A stretch of DNA of 45,321 nt from an uncultured Ilumatobacter sp. GTDB lineage: Bacteria; Actinomycetota; Acidimicrobiia; Acidimicrobiales; Ilumatobacteraceae. The DNA is taken from the NCBI GenBank assembly GCA_937905835.1, contig CALCXK010000023.1, positions 1 to 45,321 of the forward strand, read 5' to 3'. The translations under genes were made by a program, and so were the position numbers. This document shows positions 31,672 through 39,533 of the stretch, in pieces. The notes beneath the pieces were generated by a model that worked only from the letters and a program-made list of their open reading frames with translations, did no database searches and was not told the origin of the DNA. The number at the start of each line of letters is the position of its first letter. Position 1 is the first letter of the stretch.

Positions 31672-31672
31672 G

Positions 31673-32575
31673 CTACCAACTCAGTTCGTGGCGGTACGGG
31701 ACGTCGGCACCGGGGCGGCTGCAGGTGAGTGCTGCGGCCTCGACGGCATGTTCGGCAATCTTGGTCCAGCCGGCGAGTGTCATTGCTCGGACAGCCGCCT
31801 TCGAGGTGGTCCCTGATTCCGACAGCGAGGCGAGCACCACGCCGCAAATCGTGTCACCGGCGCCGACGGTGTCGACCACGTCGAGGCGTTGCGAAACGGC
31901 CTGAGCTTCGCCATCGGCAGTGAAGATGGAGAGGCCATCGGCGCCTCGAGTGACGATCACTGCGCTCACCCCGGCCGTGAGCAGCGTCTCGACCCACTCG
32001 GCGGGGTCAAGGTCGGGGAAGATCCAGGCGAGGTCTTCGTCGGAGCCCTTGTAGATATCGGTGTTCGACAACCAGCGATCGTGGAAGCCGGTCCACTCGG
32101 CCCGCAACGCTGGGTCATTGTCGAGGATCTGTGGCCGGATGTTCGGGTCGAGGGAGACGACACCTTCGTGCTGCTCGGCGAGCGTTGCAAGCGTCTCGGC
32201 GGTCTTCCCGCGGAACATGGCGAGTGTGCCACCGTGCAAAATGTGCGGGCCCGGCCCGACGGCGGCGACGTCGAACTCGCTGAGTTGCATGTCGGCGGTG
32301 TTGTCGCCTTCGAAGGTAAACCGCAGTTCGGGAACGTGCTCGACGACGGCTCGGGCAGTCGGTGCGTCGGTGCGCTGGATGAGGTTGAGCGCAACGCCAT
32401 TGGCATCGAGATGGGCGTACAACATCTCGCCGTATTCGTCAGTTGAAAGTGCGCCGCCAAACGCAGCCGGCACGCCGAGCCGTGCACACGCGATCGCGGC
32501 ATTCATGGGCCCGCCGCCCGGCAGCGGTGCGCCGTCGACGATGTCGACGAGGGCTTCGCCGCAACTGATGATCAT
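31673..32575 (-). CDS. PfkB family carbohydrate kinase (fructokinase-like)
   Basis: A 300-residue ribokinase-fold kinase. It begins IISCGEALVDIVDG and GGGPMNAAIACARLGVPAAFGGALSTDEYG, the first PfkB signature with the substrate-binding Gly-Gly and Asn. DTVGAGDTICGVVLASL near residue 240 is the second signature, with the anion hole and the catalytic Asp of GAGD. Fructose is the usual substrate for proteins starting this way, but ribose, adenosine or other sugars are possible. No sugar transporter or repressor is next to it. ATG at 32575, divergent from the nitroreductase gene at 32654. Confidence 0.88.
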   Translation of the reverse strand: MIISCGEALVDIVDGAPLPGGGPMNAAIACARLGVPAAFGGALSTDEYGEMLYAHLDANGVALNLIQRTDAPTARAVVEHVPELRFTFEGDNTADMQLSEFDVAAVGPGPHILHGGTLAMFRGKTAETLATLAEQHEGVVSLDPNIRPQILDNDPALRAEWTGFHDRWLSNTDIYKGSDEDLAWIFPDLDPAEWVETLLTAGVSAVIVTRGADGLSIFTADGEAQAVSQRLDVVDTVGAGDTICGVVLASLSESGTTSKAAVRAMTLAGWTKIAEHAVEAAALTCSRPGADVPYRHELSW

Positions 32576-32653
32576 GCGAGCAAACTACCGAGCACAGAAT
32601 ACAACCCCGAGATCGAGCACGCAGCCAGGTCCGGTGCTGCGACACTGCAGACC

Positions 32654-33154
32654 ATGACGCCGTACGAAAACATCATCAGCAAGCGCGACCTTCGGATGTA
32701 CACCGATCAGCCGATCGCCGACGACGTGATGCAACGCATTCTTCAGGCAGGGCGGATGGCCGGCAGCGCGAAAAATATTGAAGCGAACCGGCTCATCCTC
32801 ATTACCGATCAAGGTGTGCAAGATGCGCTCGTCGCAGCTGGTGACTTCGTGTCATGGATCGGTTCGTCTGCAGCGATCATCGGCTTCGCGTCACCGACTG
32901 CCGAATTGCGCATGTTCGACGTCGGTCGCCAGGGACAGAACATGATGCTCGCCGCACACGCCGAAGGCGTCGGCACCTGCCCCGTCACGTTCCAACACCA
33001 AGACATCGCACGGGCCGCAGTCGGCCTCCCTGACGACTGGTCGTTCCCGATGGCAATCACGCTCGGCTACCCGGTCCCAGATCACCCCGAGAGCCCGCTG
33101 AAGCGGCAGCGCGTGGCAATGGACGACCTCGTGCTCCGCGACCGCTGGAGCTGA
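32654..33154 (+). CDS. Nitroreductase family protein
   Basis: A 166-residue single-domain nitroreductase. It begins YENIISKRDLRMYTDQPIADDV, the usual FMN phosphate-binding Arg pair, and continues with AGRMAGSAKNIEANRLILI, DVGRQGQNMMLAAHAEGVGTCPVTF and LGYPVPDHPESPLKR. It belongs to the short NAD(P)H-dependent flavin reductases acting on nitroaromatics, quinones or enones. It shows little resemblance to the nitroreductase half of the fusion at 29399, so it is not a recent duplicate. Divergent from the PfkB gene; convergent with the PhyH gene. Confidence 0.87.
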   Translation: MTPYENIISKRDLRMYTDQPIADDVMQRILQAGRMAGSAKNIEANRLILITDQGVQDALVAAGDFVSWIGSSAAIIGFASPTAELRMFDVGRQGQNMMLAAHAEGVGTCPVTFQHQDIARAAVGLPDDWSFPMAITLGYPVPDHPESPLKRQRVAMDDLVLRDRWS

Positions 33155-33192
33155 ATGCTGCCGGGCCGGATGAAGCGCGTGAAGCGGCCCGG

Positions 33193-34017
33193 TCAGCGGC
33201 TCCAGAGGACGGGGAAGAGTGGATGATCCATCTTGGCGCCGGTCGGCAGTTCGGCCTCGAGGCCCGGAAACGGTGGTGAGGTCGTCCAGCGCCGCGGGGC
33301 GTGCACCATATCGTCACCGAGGAAACGGACCGACAGCACTCGTCGGCGATTGGGGCCAGCCACTCCCCCGGATCCGTGCACGCTCAGCATGTTGAAGAAG
33401 ACGGCGTCGCCCGGCTCAAGCTCCCAGGAAAGGATGCGCCAGCGCTCGATGTCGCCTTCGAAGTCGGGAAGATCAGCGAGGCTCCCCTCGGGGAACCACT
33501 TTGCCTGCGCGTCGAGGAACGTGCGCGGCATGTACCAGGGTCCGCGGTGCGAGCCGGCAACGAGTTGCAGGCTGGATTCCTTCGGCACCGGGTCGACCGG
33601 AAACCACATGCTGGCGTTCTGCCGGCCGTCAACGTTGTAGTACGGCTGGTCTTGGTGCCACGGCGTGCGCTGCCGAGTACCGGGCTCCTTCACGAGCACG
33701 TGGTCGTGGTACAGCCGTATCTGGTCAGAATTGCTGAGTTCGGCGGCGATCTCGGCAGCAGGCGACTCGCGAATGAATCGCTCCATGGCGGGAAGTCGCT
33801 GCCAGTTGCAGAAGTCCTCGATGAAGGGGGCATCGTCGTCGGTGCTCGCACGTTTGGCGCGAGGGGACAGCGCCGCCAGGTTTGCATCGATTGCGTCGGT
33901 GGCCCACCGAACATGCTCGGCATCGAAAGCCTGTCGCACGACGACTGCACCGTCTCGCGCGTACGCCTCACGCGTGGTGTCGTCGATCAGCCCGGTCACC
34001 GACGCCACGTTAACCAT
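33193..34017 (-). CDS. Phytanoyl-CoA dioxygenase (PhyH) family protein
   Basis: A 274-residue Fe(II)/2-oxoglutarate oxygenase. YARDGAVVVRQAFDAEHV is the usual N-terminal strand, WHQDQPYYNVD carries the H121-x-D123 iron ligands, and SVHGSGG supplies the distal His214. RRRVLSVRFLGDD holds the Arg that binds 2-oxoglutarate. VLVKEPGTRQRTPWHQD and ESSLQLVAGSHRGPWYMPR match the PhyH branch that acts on small molecules or lipids. The iron and cosubstrate sites are complete, so it should be active. The substrate is unknown. ATG at 34017. The upstream 330 bp hold no clear gene. Confidence 0.9.
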   Translation of the reverse strand: MVNVASVTGLIDDTTREAYARDGAVVVRQAFDAEHVRWATDAIDANLAALSPRAKRASTDDDAPFIEDFCNWQRLPAMERFIRESPAAEIAAELSNSDQIRLYHDHVLVKEPGTRQRTPWHQDQPYYNVDGRQNASMWFPVDPVPKESSLQLVAGSHRGPWYMPRTFLDAQAKWFPEGSLADLPDFEGDIERWRILSWELEPGDAVFFNMLSVHGSGGVAGPNRRRVLSVRFLGDDMVHAPRRWTTSPPFPGLEAELPTGAKMDHPLFPVLWSR

Positions 34018-34348
34018 CGCGCTGTCGACCGTGGCGCAGCGTCTCGGGTTGGTTGCTCAGGCTTTCTTGACGAATTCTGCTTTGATCAGAAGTTGGCGAC
34101 CATCGGACCGTGGCGTCGATCTCATGGTCGCCAGAAACGAGGCGGATCGACTTGAAGGTGCTGCGGTAGCTGGCGTTGTTCGCCGCCCTCGCAGGGGCTG
34201 AGCTGAGCGTGTCGACGTCGAGAGATACAGACGTCCGAATAGCCGTATGGGGTGACAGTCACCGATCCCTCGGTTCCTCATTCAAAGTTGAGGGAGCGCG
34301 CCACTGCGGCACTAGATTCGCTCCCCAATCGAGCCGACGAGGGGAAAC
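34018..34348. other. No convincing gene
   Basis: A minus-strand frame from about 34258 to 34014 stays open with plausible residue composition but has no ATG, GTG or TTG start near its beginning and runs into the PhyH start. I treat it as non-coding or a remnant. The region should contain the divergent promoters of the PhyH gene and the lipoprotein gene. Confidence 0.45.
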
Positions 34349-34735
34349 ATGCAGGTCACAAGAACACTTCGACTCGTGGCGATTTTGGCGCTGACCGGAA
34401 TGTCAGCCTGCGCGGAGGATCGAAACCTGTCAGAGAACGATCTGGCACTCAGCGAAGCCGAGTACGAAGACGTCGGTTCGCTCCTCACGCAAGCCGGTGC
34501 TTCCTCACCAGTCATGAGTAACTATCGCGGTCTCGGAATCGAGACTGTCAGCAAGATGGGAGGCGACTACTGCGCCTTGGTGGTGCGGTTCGGTGCCGAC
34601 GACGCGACGCCTGCGTATCACCAATTGGTAGCCGAGCAAGCAGGCATCAGCGCGGCCAACATTTTGACGCTGGCACCAATCGCTGTGGGTGCCGCTGCAT
34701 TCATGTGTGCCGACGACATCTCTGACACTCCGTGA
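34349..34735 (+). CDS. Putative small lipoprotein, unknown function
   Basis: A 128-residue protein with a cleavable lipoprotein-type leader: positive start (MQVTRTLR), hydrophobic core (LVAILALTG) and a MSAC box with the lipid-anchored Cys at about residue 21. The mature part is acidic (ENDLALSEAEYEDVGSLLTQAG) with two further Cys (DYCALVV and AFMCADD) that could form a disulfide outside the membrane. GAGGGG lies 4-5 bases before the ATG. I recognise no family. It is convergent with dnaB. Confidence 0.68.
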   Translation: MQVTRTLRLVAILALTGMSACAEDRNLSENDLALSEAEYEDVGSLLTQAGASSPVMSNYRGLGIETVSKMGGDYCALVVRFGADDATPAYHQLVAEQAGISAANILTLAPIAVGAAAFMCADDISDTP

Positions 34736-34809
34736 GAATGAGCTGCACCCCGAGGGTGTTCGCGACACGGCGAGCGCTCCAGATTGTCTCACCTGCGCCC
34801 GGATGCGAT

Positions 34810-36207
34810 CTACATCGAGCGGGCGGCGTTGTCGAACCTCGTGTACTGACCGAGGAAGACCAGACGCTTGGTGCCGATGGGGCCAGCACGGTGTTTGGCC
34901 ACGATGACCTCGGCGCTGCCCTTGTCGGGTGACTCGGGGTTGTAGACCTCGTCGCGATACAGGAACATCACAACGTCGGAGTCCTGTTCAAGCGAACCAG
35001 ATTCACGCAGGTCGGCAAGCATCGGGCGCTTGTCCGCACGAGATTCCAAGTTACGGCTGAGCTGGGAGAGCGCCACGATCGGCACTTCGAGCTCACGGGC
35101 CAAGATCTTCAGGTTTCGGCTGATCTCCGACACTTCGAGCTGGCGGTTCTCCGACTTGCCCGAGCCGCTCATCAGCTGCAGATAGTCGATGAGGATCAGC
35201 GCCAGGCCGCCGTGCTGCGCCTTGATACGACGCGCCTTCGCACGAATCTCCATGACAGTGACCTGCGGGTTATCGTCGAGGAACAGCGGGACTTCGAGGC
35301 GGCCGACGGCGAGGCCAATCTTTGACCAGTCACTCTCGGTCAGTTTGCCGGTGCGCAGCTTGACTGAATCGACCTTCGCTTCTGACGACAAAATTCTCTG
35401 CGTCAGTTCGCTGTGGCCCATCTCGAGCGAGAACACGAGCGTCGGCTTGCCCGACGTCTTCGCAATATGCGTGGCCATGCCCAAGCCAAAGGCCGTCTTA
35501 CCCATGGCAGGGCGGGCGCCGACGATGTTCAAGGTACTCGGTTGCAGACCCGACAGCAGCTCGTCGAGGTCGTCGTAGCCAGTGGCAGCACCGGTGATCG
35601 TGTCGCCACGCTCGAAGTTCTCTTCGAGCTGGTCCATGGCCTCGTTGAGGAGTTCGTCGATCTGACGGGTCGAGTCGACGACACGGTCCTCGGCAACCTC
35701 AAACATCTTCGACTCGGCCAAGTCGACGGCCTTCGTGACATCGTCGGGCTCACTGAACGCCAAATCGGTGATCTCGGCGGCAGTATGGATCAACCGACGA
35801 AGCAGCGCCGTGTCCATCACGATGCGCGCGTAGTGCTCGGCGGCGGACACCGACGGCGTGGCATTCTGTAGCTCGTTCAACCGCTCCATGCCGCCGAGAT
35901 CATCGAGCATGTTGTGGCGACGCAACTCATCGGCCACGGTGACCACATCGACCGGGCCCGACGACGAATACAGCGACCGAATTGCGTCGAAGATGTGCTG
36001 ATGGGCAGGGCTATAAAAGTCCCTGACATTGAGGCCCGCTTCGCCGACGATGCCAATCGCGTCACGTGACAGCAACAGCGCACCGAGCACCGACTCCTCG
36101 GCCTGCAGGTTGTGGGGAGGCACACGACCCGAGCCACCCTTCGGACGTGGCGACCCGCCGCCAGAGAACTGTCCACCCTGGTACTCGCGGTCGAGATCAT
36201 TGCTCAT
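34810..36207 (-). CDS. dnaB: Replicative DNA helicase
   Basis: A 465-residue DnaB from ATG 36207. The N-terminal helical domain starts VPPHNLQAEESVLGALLLSRDAIG. After the linker comes the RecA-type motor, with Walker A GARPAMGKTAFGLG, VFSLEMGHSELTQRIL, Walker B LILIDYLQLMSG, and ALSQLSRNLESRADKRPMLADLRESGSLEQDSDVVMFLYRDE with the arginine-finger region. No intein interrupts it. It unwinds DNA at the replication fork. An ATG at 36231 would add eight residues. It is the last gene after rplI but is separated from it by a strong terminator and DnaA-box-like motifs, so it probably has its own promoter. Confidence 0.95.
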   Translation of the reverse strand: MSNDLDREYQGGQFSGGGSPRPKGGSGRVPPHNLQAEESVLGALLLSRDAIGIVGEAGLNVRDFYSPAHQHIFDAIRSLYSSSGPVDVVTVADELRRHNMLDDLGGMERLNELQNATPSVSAAEHYARIVMDTALLRRLIHTAAEITDLAFSEPDDVTKAVDLAESKMFEVAEDRVVDSTRQIDELLNEAMDQLEENFERGDTITGAATGYDDLDELLSGLQPSTLNIVGARPAMGKTAFGLGMATHIAKTSGKPTLVFSLEMGHSELTQRILSSEAKVDSVKLRTGKLTESDWSKIGLAVGRLEVPLFLDDNPQVTVMEIRAKARRIKAQHGGLALILIDYLQLMSGSGKSENRQLEVSEISRNLKILARELEVPIVALSQLSRNLESRADKRPMLADLRESGSLEQDSDVVMFLYRDEVYNPESPDKGSAEVIVAKHRAGPIGTKRLVFLGQYTRFDNAARSM

Positions 36208-36269
36208 GTCTTCGCCATTCTTCCTGAACAACCCTGTGTGGAGCTAGTGGCAGAACCCTGGGAATTGCC

Positions 36270-36309
36270 TGTGGACAAATCCCACCAGCCTGTGGATACC
36301 TGTGGGTAT
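36270..36309 (-). promoter_or_regulatory. Cluster of DnaA-box-like motifs upstream of dnaB
   Basis: On the minus strand, TTGTCCACA (36270-36278) matches the actinobacterial DnaA-box consensus. GTATCCACA (36291-36299) differs from TTATCCACA at one base, and ATACCCACA (36301-36309) is a weaker third. All three have the same orientation and are followed by G or GG. Spacing is 21 bp and 10 bp, that is two and one helical turns. They lie 63-102 bp before the dnaB ATG, downstream of the rplI terminator. Confidence 0.5.
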
Positions 36310-36351
36310 CGATTGGTCCCGCTGGATAGCTGTAGCCGCAGATGGGCGGTG

Positions 36352-36393
36352 GAAAAACGAAGGTGTGCCCCGCTCGAAAGCAGGGCACACCTT
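36352..36393 (-). terminator. Intrinsic terminator after rplI
   Basis: GGTGTGCCC/GGGCACACC arms (36362-36370 and 36383-36391) extend to an 11-bp stem with a 12-base loop. Reading on the minus strand, the hairpin is followed by TCGTTTTT. It is the clearest Rho-independent terminator in the window and ends the rpsF-ssb-rpsR-rplI transcript before dnaB. Confidence 0.85.
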
Positions 36394-36468
36394 TCACGTG
36401 TCGAAACCGTGGCGGTCTCCGGATTGGAGAACGTCACGATATTCACCCGGCGCGAACCGGGTCGCAGC

Positions 36469-36915
36469 TCATTCGGCGGCGACGACCTCAATGTTGATCG
36501 GGAACGACACATCGCTGTGCAGCGAGGCGGTTGCCGTGTGGGCGCCGACGGTCTTGATGTTGTCGACTTCAATCGACTTGCGGTCGATATCGATGTCGGT
36601 CTGAGCCTTCACCGCATCGGCGACGTCAGCAGCACTGATCGAACCAAAGAGCTTGCCTTCACTCGACGCCTTGGCCGAGATCGTGATCGTCTTCGGCACG
36701 AGCGAGCTAGCGATCGCGGTTGCCGCCTCACGCGCTGTCTGATCCTTTTGGTCACGGGAGGTACGCATCTTTGCGGCCTGATCCATGGCCCCGGGCGACG
36801 CCTTGAGAGCGTGACCCTTCGGGAAGAGGAAGTTGCGGGCGTAGCCCTCAGCGACCTCAACGATGTCGCCGCGCAGGCCGAGACCTTCGACCTTGTTACG
36901 AAGAATGACGTTCAT
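36469..36915 (-). CDS. rplI: 50S ribosomal protein L9
   Basis: A 148-residue L9 of normal length and two-domain shape: MNVILRNKVEGLGLRGDIVEVAEGYARNFLFPKGHALKA for the N-terminal rRNA-binding domain, a long central helix, and GKLFGSISAADVADAV starting the C-terminal domain. It binds 23S rRNA near the L1 stalk. The ATG at 36915 comes 6 bp after the rpsR stop, so it is tightly linked to that gene. A terminator follows it. Confidence 0.96.
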   Translation of the reverse strand: MNVILRNKVEGLGLRGDIVEVAEGYARNFLFPKGHALKASPGAMDQAAKMRTSRDQKDQTAREAATAIASSLVPKTITISAKASSEGKLFGSISAADVADAVKAQTDIDIDRKSIEVDNIKTVGAHTATASLHSDVSFPINIEVVAAE

Positions 36916-36920
36916 GTTGC

Positions 36921-37367
36921 TCAGGCCTCCATCTCGGTGCTTGCGACCGCTTCACCGGTGTCGACGGACTCGGCGGCCGCGTCATCACCAGTATCGATGG
37001 TCTCATCAGAGTTGTTCTCTTTGTTCTCACCGTCGTCGCGGCCACGGCCGCCACCACGATCGTCACGATCGTCACGATCACGACGACCACCGGTGCGAGT
37101 CGAAGCGACACGCGTGGCGTAGGGCAAGAGCGCCATTTCGCGGGCGACCTTGATCGCGTTCGCGACTTCGCGCTGCTGCTGTAGGTCGTTGCCGGCAACG
37201 CGGCGGTTCTTGATCTTGGAGCGGTCGCTCATAAAGCGACGGAGTAGATCGACATCTTTGTAGTCGATGAACTCGACCTTGTCGATGATGAGGACGCTGG
37301 TCTTCTTTTTGAACTTGCGGGGGTTGGCGTCTCGCGCCGACCGGGCCTTGTTCTTCTTGCTGGCCAT
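36921..37367 (-). CDS. rpsR: 30S ribosomal protein S18 with long charged C-terminal extension
   Basis: Residues ~18-86 are S18: the basic N-terminus FKKKTSVL, VEFIDYKDVDLLRRFMSDRSKIKNRRVAGN, and REVANAIKVAREMALLPYATR. The protein normally stops near here at 75-90 residues. This one continues to 148 with a low-complexity tail rich first in Arg/Asp/Gly (RRDRDDRDDRGGGRGRDD) and then acidic and Thr/Ser-rich (DTGDDAAAESVDTGEAV). The core lacks the zinc-ligand Cys residues of C-plus S18, so it is the C-minus form. It pairs with S6 on the 30S platform. Start ATG 37367. The tail is probably disordered and solvent-exposed. Confidence 0.93.
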   Translation of the reverse strand: MASKKNKARSARDANPRKFKKKTSVLIIDKVEFIDYKDVDLLRRFMSDRSKIKNRRVAGNDLQQQREVANAIKVAREMALLPYATRVASTRTGGRRDRDDRDDRGGGRGRDDGENKENNSDETIDTGDDAAAESVDTGEAVASTEMEA

Positions 37368-37476
37368 AATGGTTACCTAGAAATTCCTGACTGGAAGATG
37401 ATCTTCGATTGAAAGAGTGAGTGACATGGGGTTTCTGGGTCCTGTAATTCGGACCCAGCTGTGACACAGGACGGAC

Positions 37477-37941
37477 TCAGAACGGCTCTTCTTCGCCGTA
37501 CACCGGATCTGGGGAAGTCGCCGGGCGAGCTGCGCCGCCGCTGTTACCGCCGCCGCCACTGAATCCGCCACCATCGGCGGAGTCACGCGAGATGCGCTCG
37601 ACCTGTGCCTGCGCCCAGCGAAGGCTGGGGCCGAGGTCGTCTGCGATCACTTCGGTGATGTTGCGCTTCTCGCCTTCACGGGTGTCGTAGGAGCGTTGCT
37701 CCAAACGGCCCGTGACCATGACGCGGTTGCCCTTGTGCAAGCTGGCGGCGGCATTTTCGCCGAGATCAGCCCAGGCGACCACGTTAAAGAACGAGACCTG
37801 CTCCTGCCATTCGCCATTCACCTGATAGCGGCGATTGACGGCAAGCCCGAAGCTGGCAACACCACGGCCCCCGGTGGTGTATCGAAGTTCGGGATCCTTG
37901 GTGAGGTTCCCAGTGAGTGTGACGGTGTTGTCCTGTGCCAT
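37477..37941 (-). CDS. ssb: Single-stranded DNA-binding protein
   Basis: A 154-residue SSB. The OB fold begins DNTVTLTGNLTKDPELRYTTGGRGVASFGLAVNRRY, with FFNVVAWADLGENAAASLHKGNRVMVTGRLEQRSYDT to about residue 105. A Gly/Ser-rich linker (GGGFSGGGGNSGG) leads to the acidic interaction tip VYGEEEPF, the usual partner-binding tail. It coats single-stranded DNA in replication and repair. It sits 29 bp after rpsF and about 110 bp before rpsR. ATG at 37941. Confidence 0.96.
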   Translation of the reverse strand: MAQDNTVTLTGNLTKDPELRYTTGGRGVASFGLAVNRRYQVNGEWQEQVSFFNVVAWADLGENAAASLHKGNRVMVTGRLEQRSYDTREGEKRNITEVIADDLGPSLRWAQAQVERISRDSADGGGFSGGGGNSGGAARPATSPDPVYGEEEPF

Positions 37942-37970
37942 TGATTTCCCCTTTGGCTATGAGCTGAGAA

Positions 37971-38309
37971 TCAGACAGCGACGGCGGCGGCAGTAATGCC
38001 GCGCCGCTCTGCTTCTTCGTCTGGTAAACGGATGAGCTTGTGGCGGACGATGTCGTCCGCGAGACGGAGCTGACGCTCCAAGTCGTCGAGTGCGCCAGGC
38101 GCAGCAACGAGCTGAGCAACCAGGTAGTAGCCAGACGGCTTCTTGTTGATCGGGTAAGCGAACTGACGCTTGCCCCACCAGTCGATCTTGTCGTGCAGTG
38201 TTCCGCCGACCTTCTCGATCCCGTCGCTGATCGTCTTCATCCAGACCTGAGCCTTGGGGTCATCGATGTCACCATCAATGATGACCATCATTTCGTACGC
38301 ACGATTCAT
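37971..38309 (-). CDS. rpsF: 30S ribosomal protein S6
   Basis: A 112-residue S6 from ATG 38309: RAYEMMVIIDGDIDDPKAQVW, VEKVGGTLHDKIDWWGKRQFAYPINKKPSGYYLVAQ (the rRNA/S18-contacting strand), and DDIVRHKLIRLPDEEA. It has no long C-terminal extension. It is the first gene of the rpsF-ssb-rpsR-rplI operon. The 187-bp upstream region up to the DUF192 stop must hold the promoter. An S6:S18 autoregulatory leader is known from this operon in other bacteria, but I could not confidently place its structure here. A longer in-frame start at 38339 is less likely. Confidence 0.95.
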   Translation of the reverse strand: MNRAYEMMVIIDGDIDDPKAQVWMKTISDGIEKVGGTLHDKIDWWGKRQFAYPINKKPSGYYLVAQLVAAPGALDDLERQLRLADDIVRHKLIRLPDEEAERRGITAAAVAV

Positions 38310-38496
38310 GCGGTGTATAGCTCCCTTCGGATCCCACATTCACGGTGTCCAGGCGTGAAGAGATGGGGAGCCCCGAACCAGAGTGGTTGTGGGGGCAGGG
38401 TATGTAATGGACCGCGCAATGCTACCGGACGCTGGGGGATCGCGTGCCCGCCGTGCTGCCTGTTGCATCGCATGGTTCAACCATAGAGACGCGCTG

Positions 38497-39081
38497 TCAC
38501 AAGGTTGAGGCGGCCGGGCACGCCGCGGCTTCTGTTCCTTCGATCATTCTGGCGCTGGCTCCTGGCTCGATGCCGACCTCTGCGAGGTCTCCTTGAAAGA
38601 CTTCAATGGCAAGGTTGAACTCTGCACCTGGGGGGAAACGGTCGCAGGTGCTGCTGTCATCGCTCTCGCACGGGGCCATGTCGGCCGTCGAGGCCAAGGC
38701 GCCGCCGGGGGCGAACCAGCCGATCGACAAGGGGGTGACGGTCTGGAACATGAAGAACGAGCCGGTCGTCGGTTGCTCAAACACGAAGGCCATACCAGCG
38801 GCAGTACCGAGGTCGGTCACGCCCATCAGGCCGCGACCGCGCTTTTCGGGCGTGTCGGCGAGCCACATACAAACCTCGCACGTCGTGCCGTCGGCCTTGG
38901 TGATCTCCACCGTCGCTGTGGTGAACCCCTCAGGCTGGACGCCCACCGTTTCAGAAACGGGTGATGTTGGAGTCGTGCCCACTGCTGCCGTCACCATGAT
39001 GTCCCGCTCGACAACGGCCTCACTCGATGCACACGCAGCCAGCGCGACAAGCATGGCGACGCTGAAAGCGAGGCGATTCAC
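38497..39081 (-). CDS. DUF192 lipoprotein
   Basis: A 194-residue exported protein from the GTG at 39081. The leader VNRLAFSVAMLVALAAC ends in a lipobox (LAAC), so it is probably anchored outside the membrane. The DUF192 domain (about residues 60-180) shows VEITKADGTTCEVCMWLADTPEKRGRGLMGVTDLG, GMAFVFEQPTTGSFFMFQTVTPLSIGWFAPGG and PGAEFNLAIEVFQGDLAEVGIEPGA. The domain's function is unknown; it binds small ligands in some structures. An unusual Cys pair in the mature part (CEVC) and another in CESDDSSTC could form disulfides. The GTG overlaps the TGA of the DUF5318 gene. Confidence 0.85.
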   Translation of the reverse strand: MNRLAFSVAMLVALAACASSEAVVERDIMVTAAVGTTPTSPVSETVGVQPEGFTTATVEITKADGTTCEVCMWLADTPEKRGRGLMGVTDLGTAAGMAFVFEQPTTGSFFMFQTVTPLSIGWFAPGGALASTADMAPCESDDSSTCDRFPPGAEFNLAIEVFQGDLAEVGIEPGASARMIEGTEAAACPAASTL

Positions 39082-39473
39082 CTGCCGCCGACCGGGAGGA
39101 TGCGCAGCAGGTGATTCCATCCGCATTCGATGCACGCCTCGACCACGTAGGCACTGGCGTCACTCGAGCGGGCATTGATCCGCCGCATCTGTTCGGCGGT
39201 CGACACACAATGTCCCTGCGCCTGCAGACCGTTCCCGAAGACGTACGTGACCAGACGCAACTCGGTCGCTTCGCAGATCGGACAGATCGTCTTGGTCGCG
39301 GTGCCGACGTTGCGTGCAGCCCGGATCAGCTCAGGGTGCGCATCGCAGACCGCTTCCTGTCGGAGCCGGCCTCGTTTGACCTCAGCAATCAGCATGCGGC
39401 GCGCGAGGCGGTGGTCGATAATGCCGCGAGCTCCACCGTCCGTTCCCCTGATCGCGTCCACCGAGAAGCTCAT
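39078..39473 (-). CDS. DUF5318 family protein
   Basis: A 131-residue protein from ATG 39473 that matches the actinobacterial DUF5318 layout: IIDHRLARRMLIAEVKRGRL, EAVCDAHPELIRAARNVG, the zinc-ribbon-like CPICEATELRLVTYVFG, and YVVEACIECGWNHLLRILPVG. The two C-x-x-C pairs probably bind zinc. The function is unknown. The gene is typically found near cell-wall genes in actinobacteria. It is coupled to the DUF192 lipoprotein by a 4-bp overlap. An upstream in-frame start at 39524 would add 17 residues without family similarity. It is divergent from the methyltransferase gene at 39534. Confidence 0.85.
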   Translation of the reverse strand: MSFSVDAIRGTDGGARGIIDHRLARRMLIAEVKRGRLRQEAVCDAHPELIRAARNVGTATKTICPICEATELRLVTYVFGNGLQAQGHCVSTAEQMRRINARSSDASAYVVEACIECGWNHLLRILPVGGR

Positions 39474-39533
39474 CGAGACCGAGGATAGGTCGCGATCCCC
39501 AACCGAGTCGCCCGCAGCGGCCACACTGGAGCC

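Noticed and set aside
34014..34258. Minus-strand frame of ~80 codons upstream of the PhyH gene
   Set aside because: It opens after a TGA with only CTG near its beginning, has no recognisable domain, and runs into the PhyH start.
37021..37095. GATCGTCAC-type tandem units as a CRISPR or iteron array
   Set aside because: The units are very short, inside the rpsR coding frame, and explained by the Arg/Asp repeats of the S18 tail.
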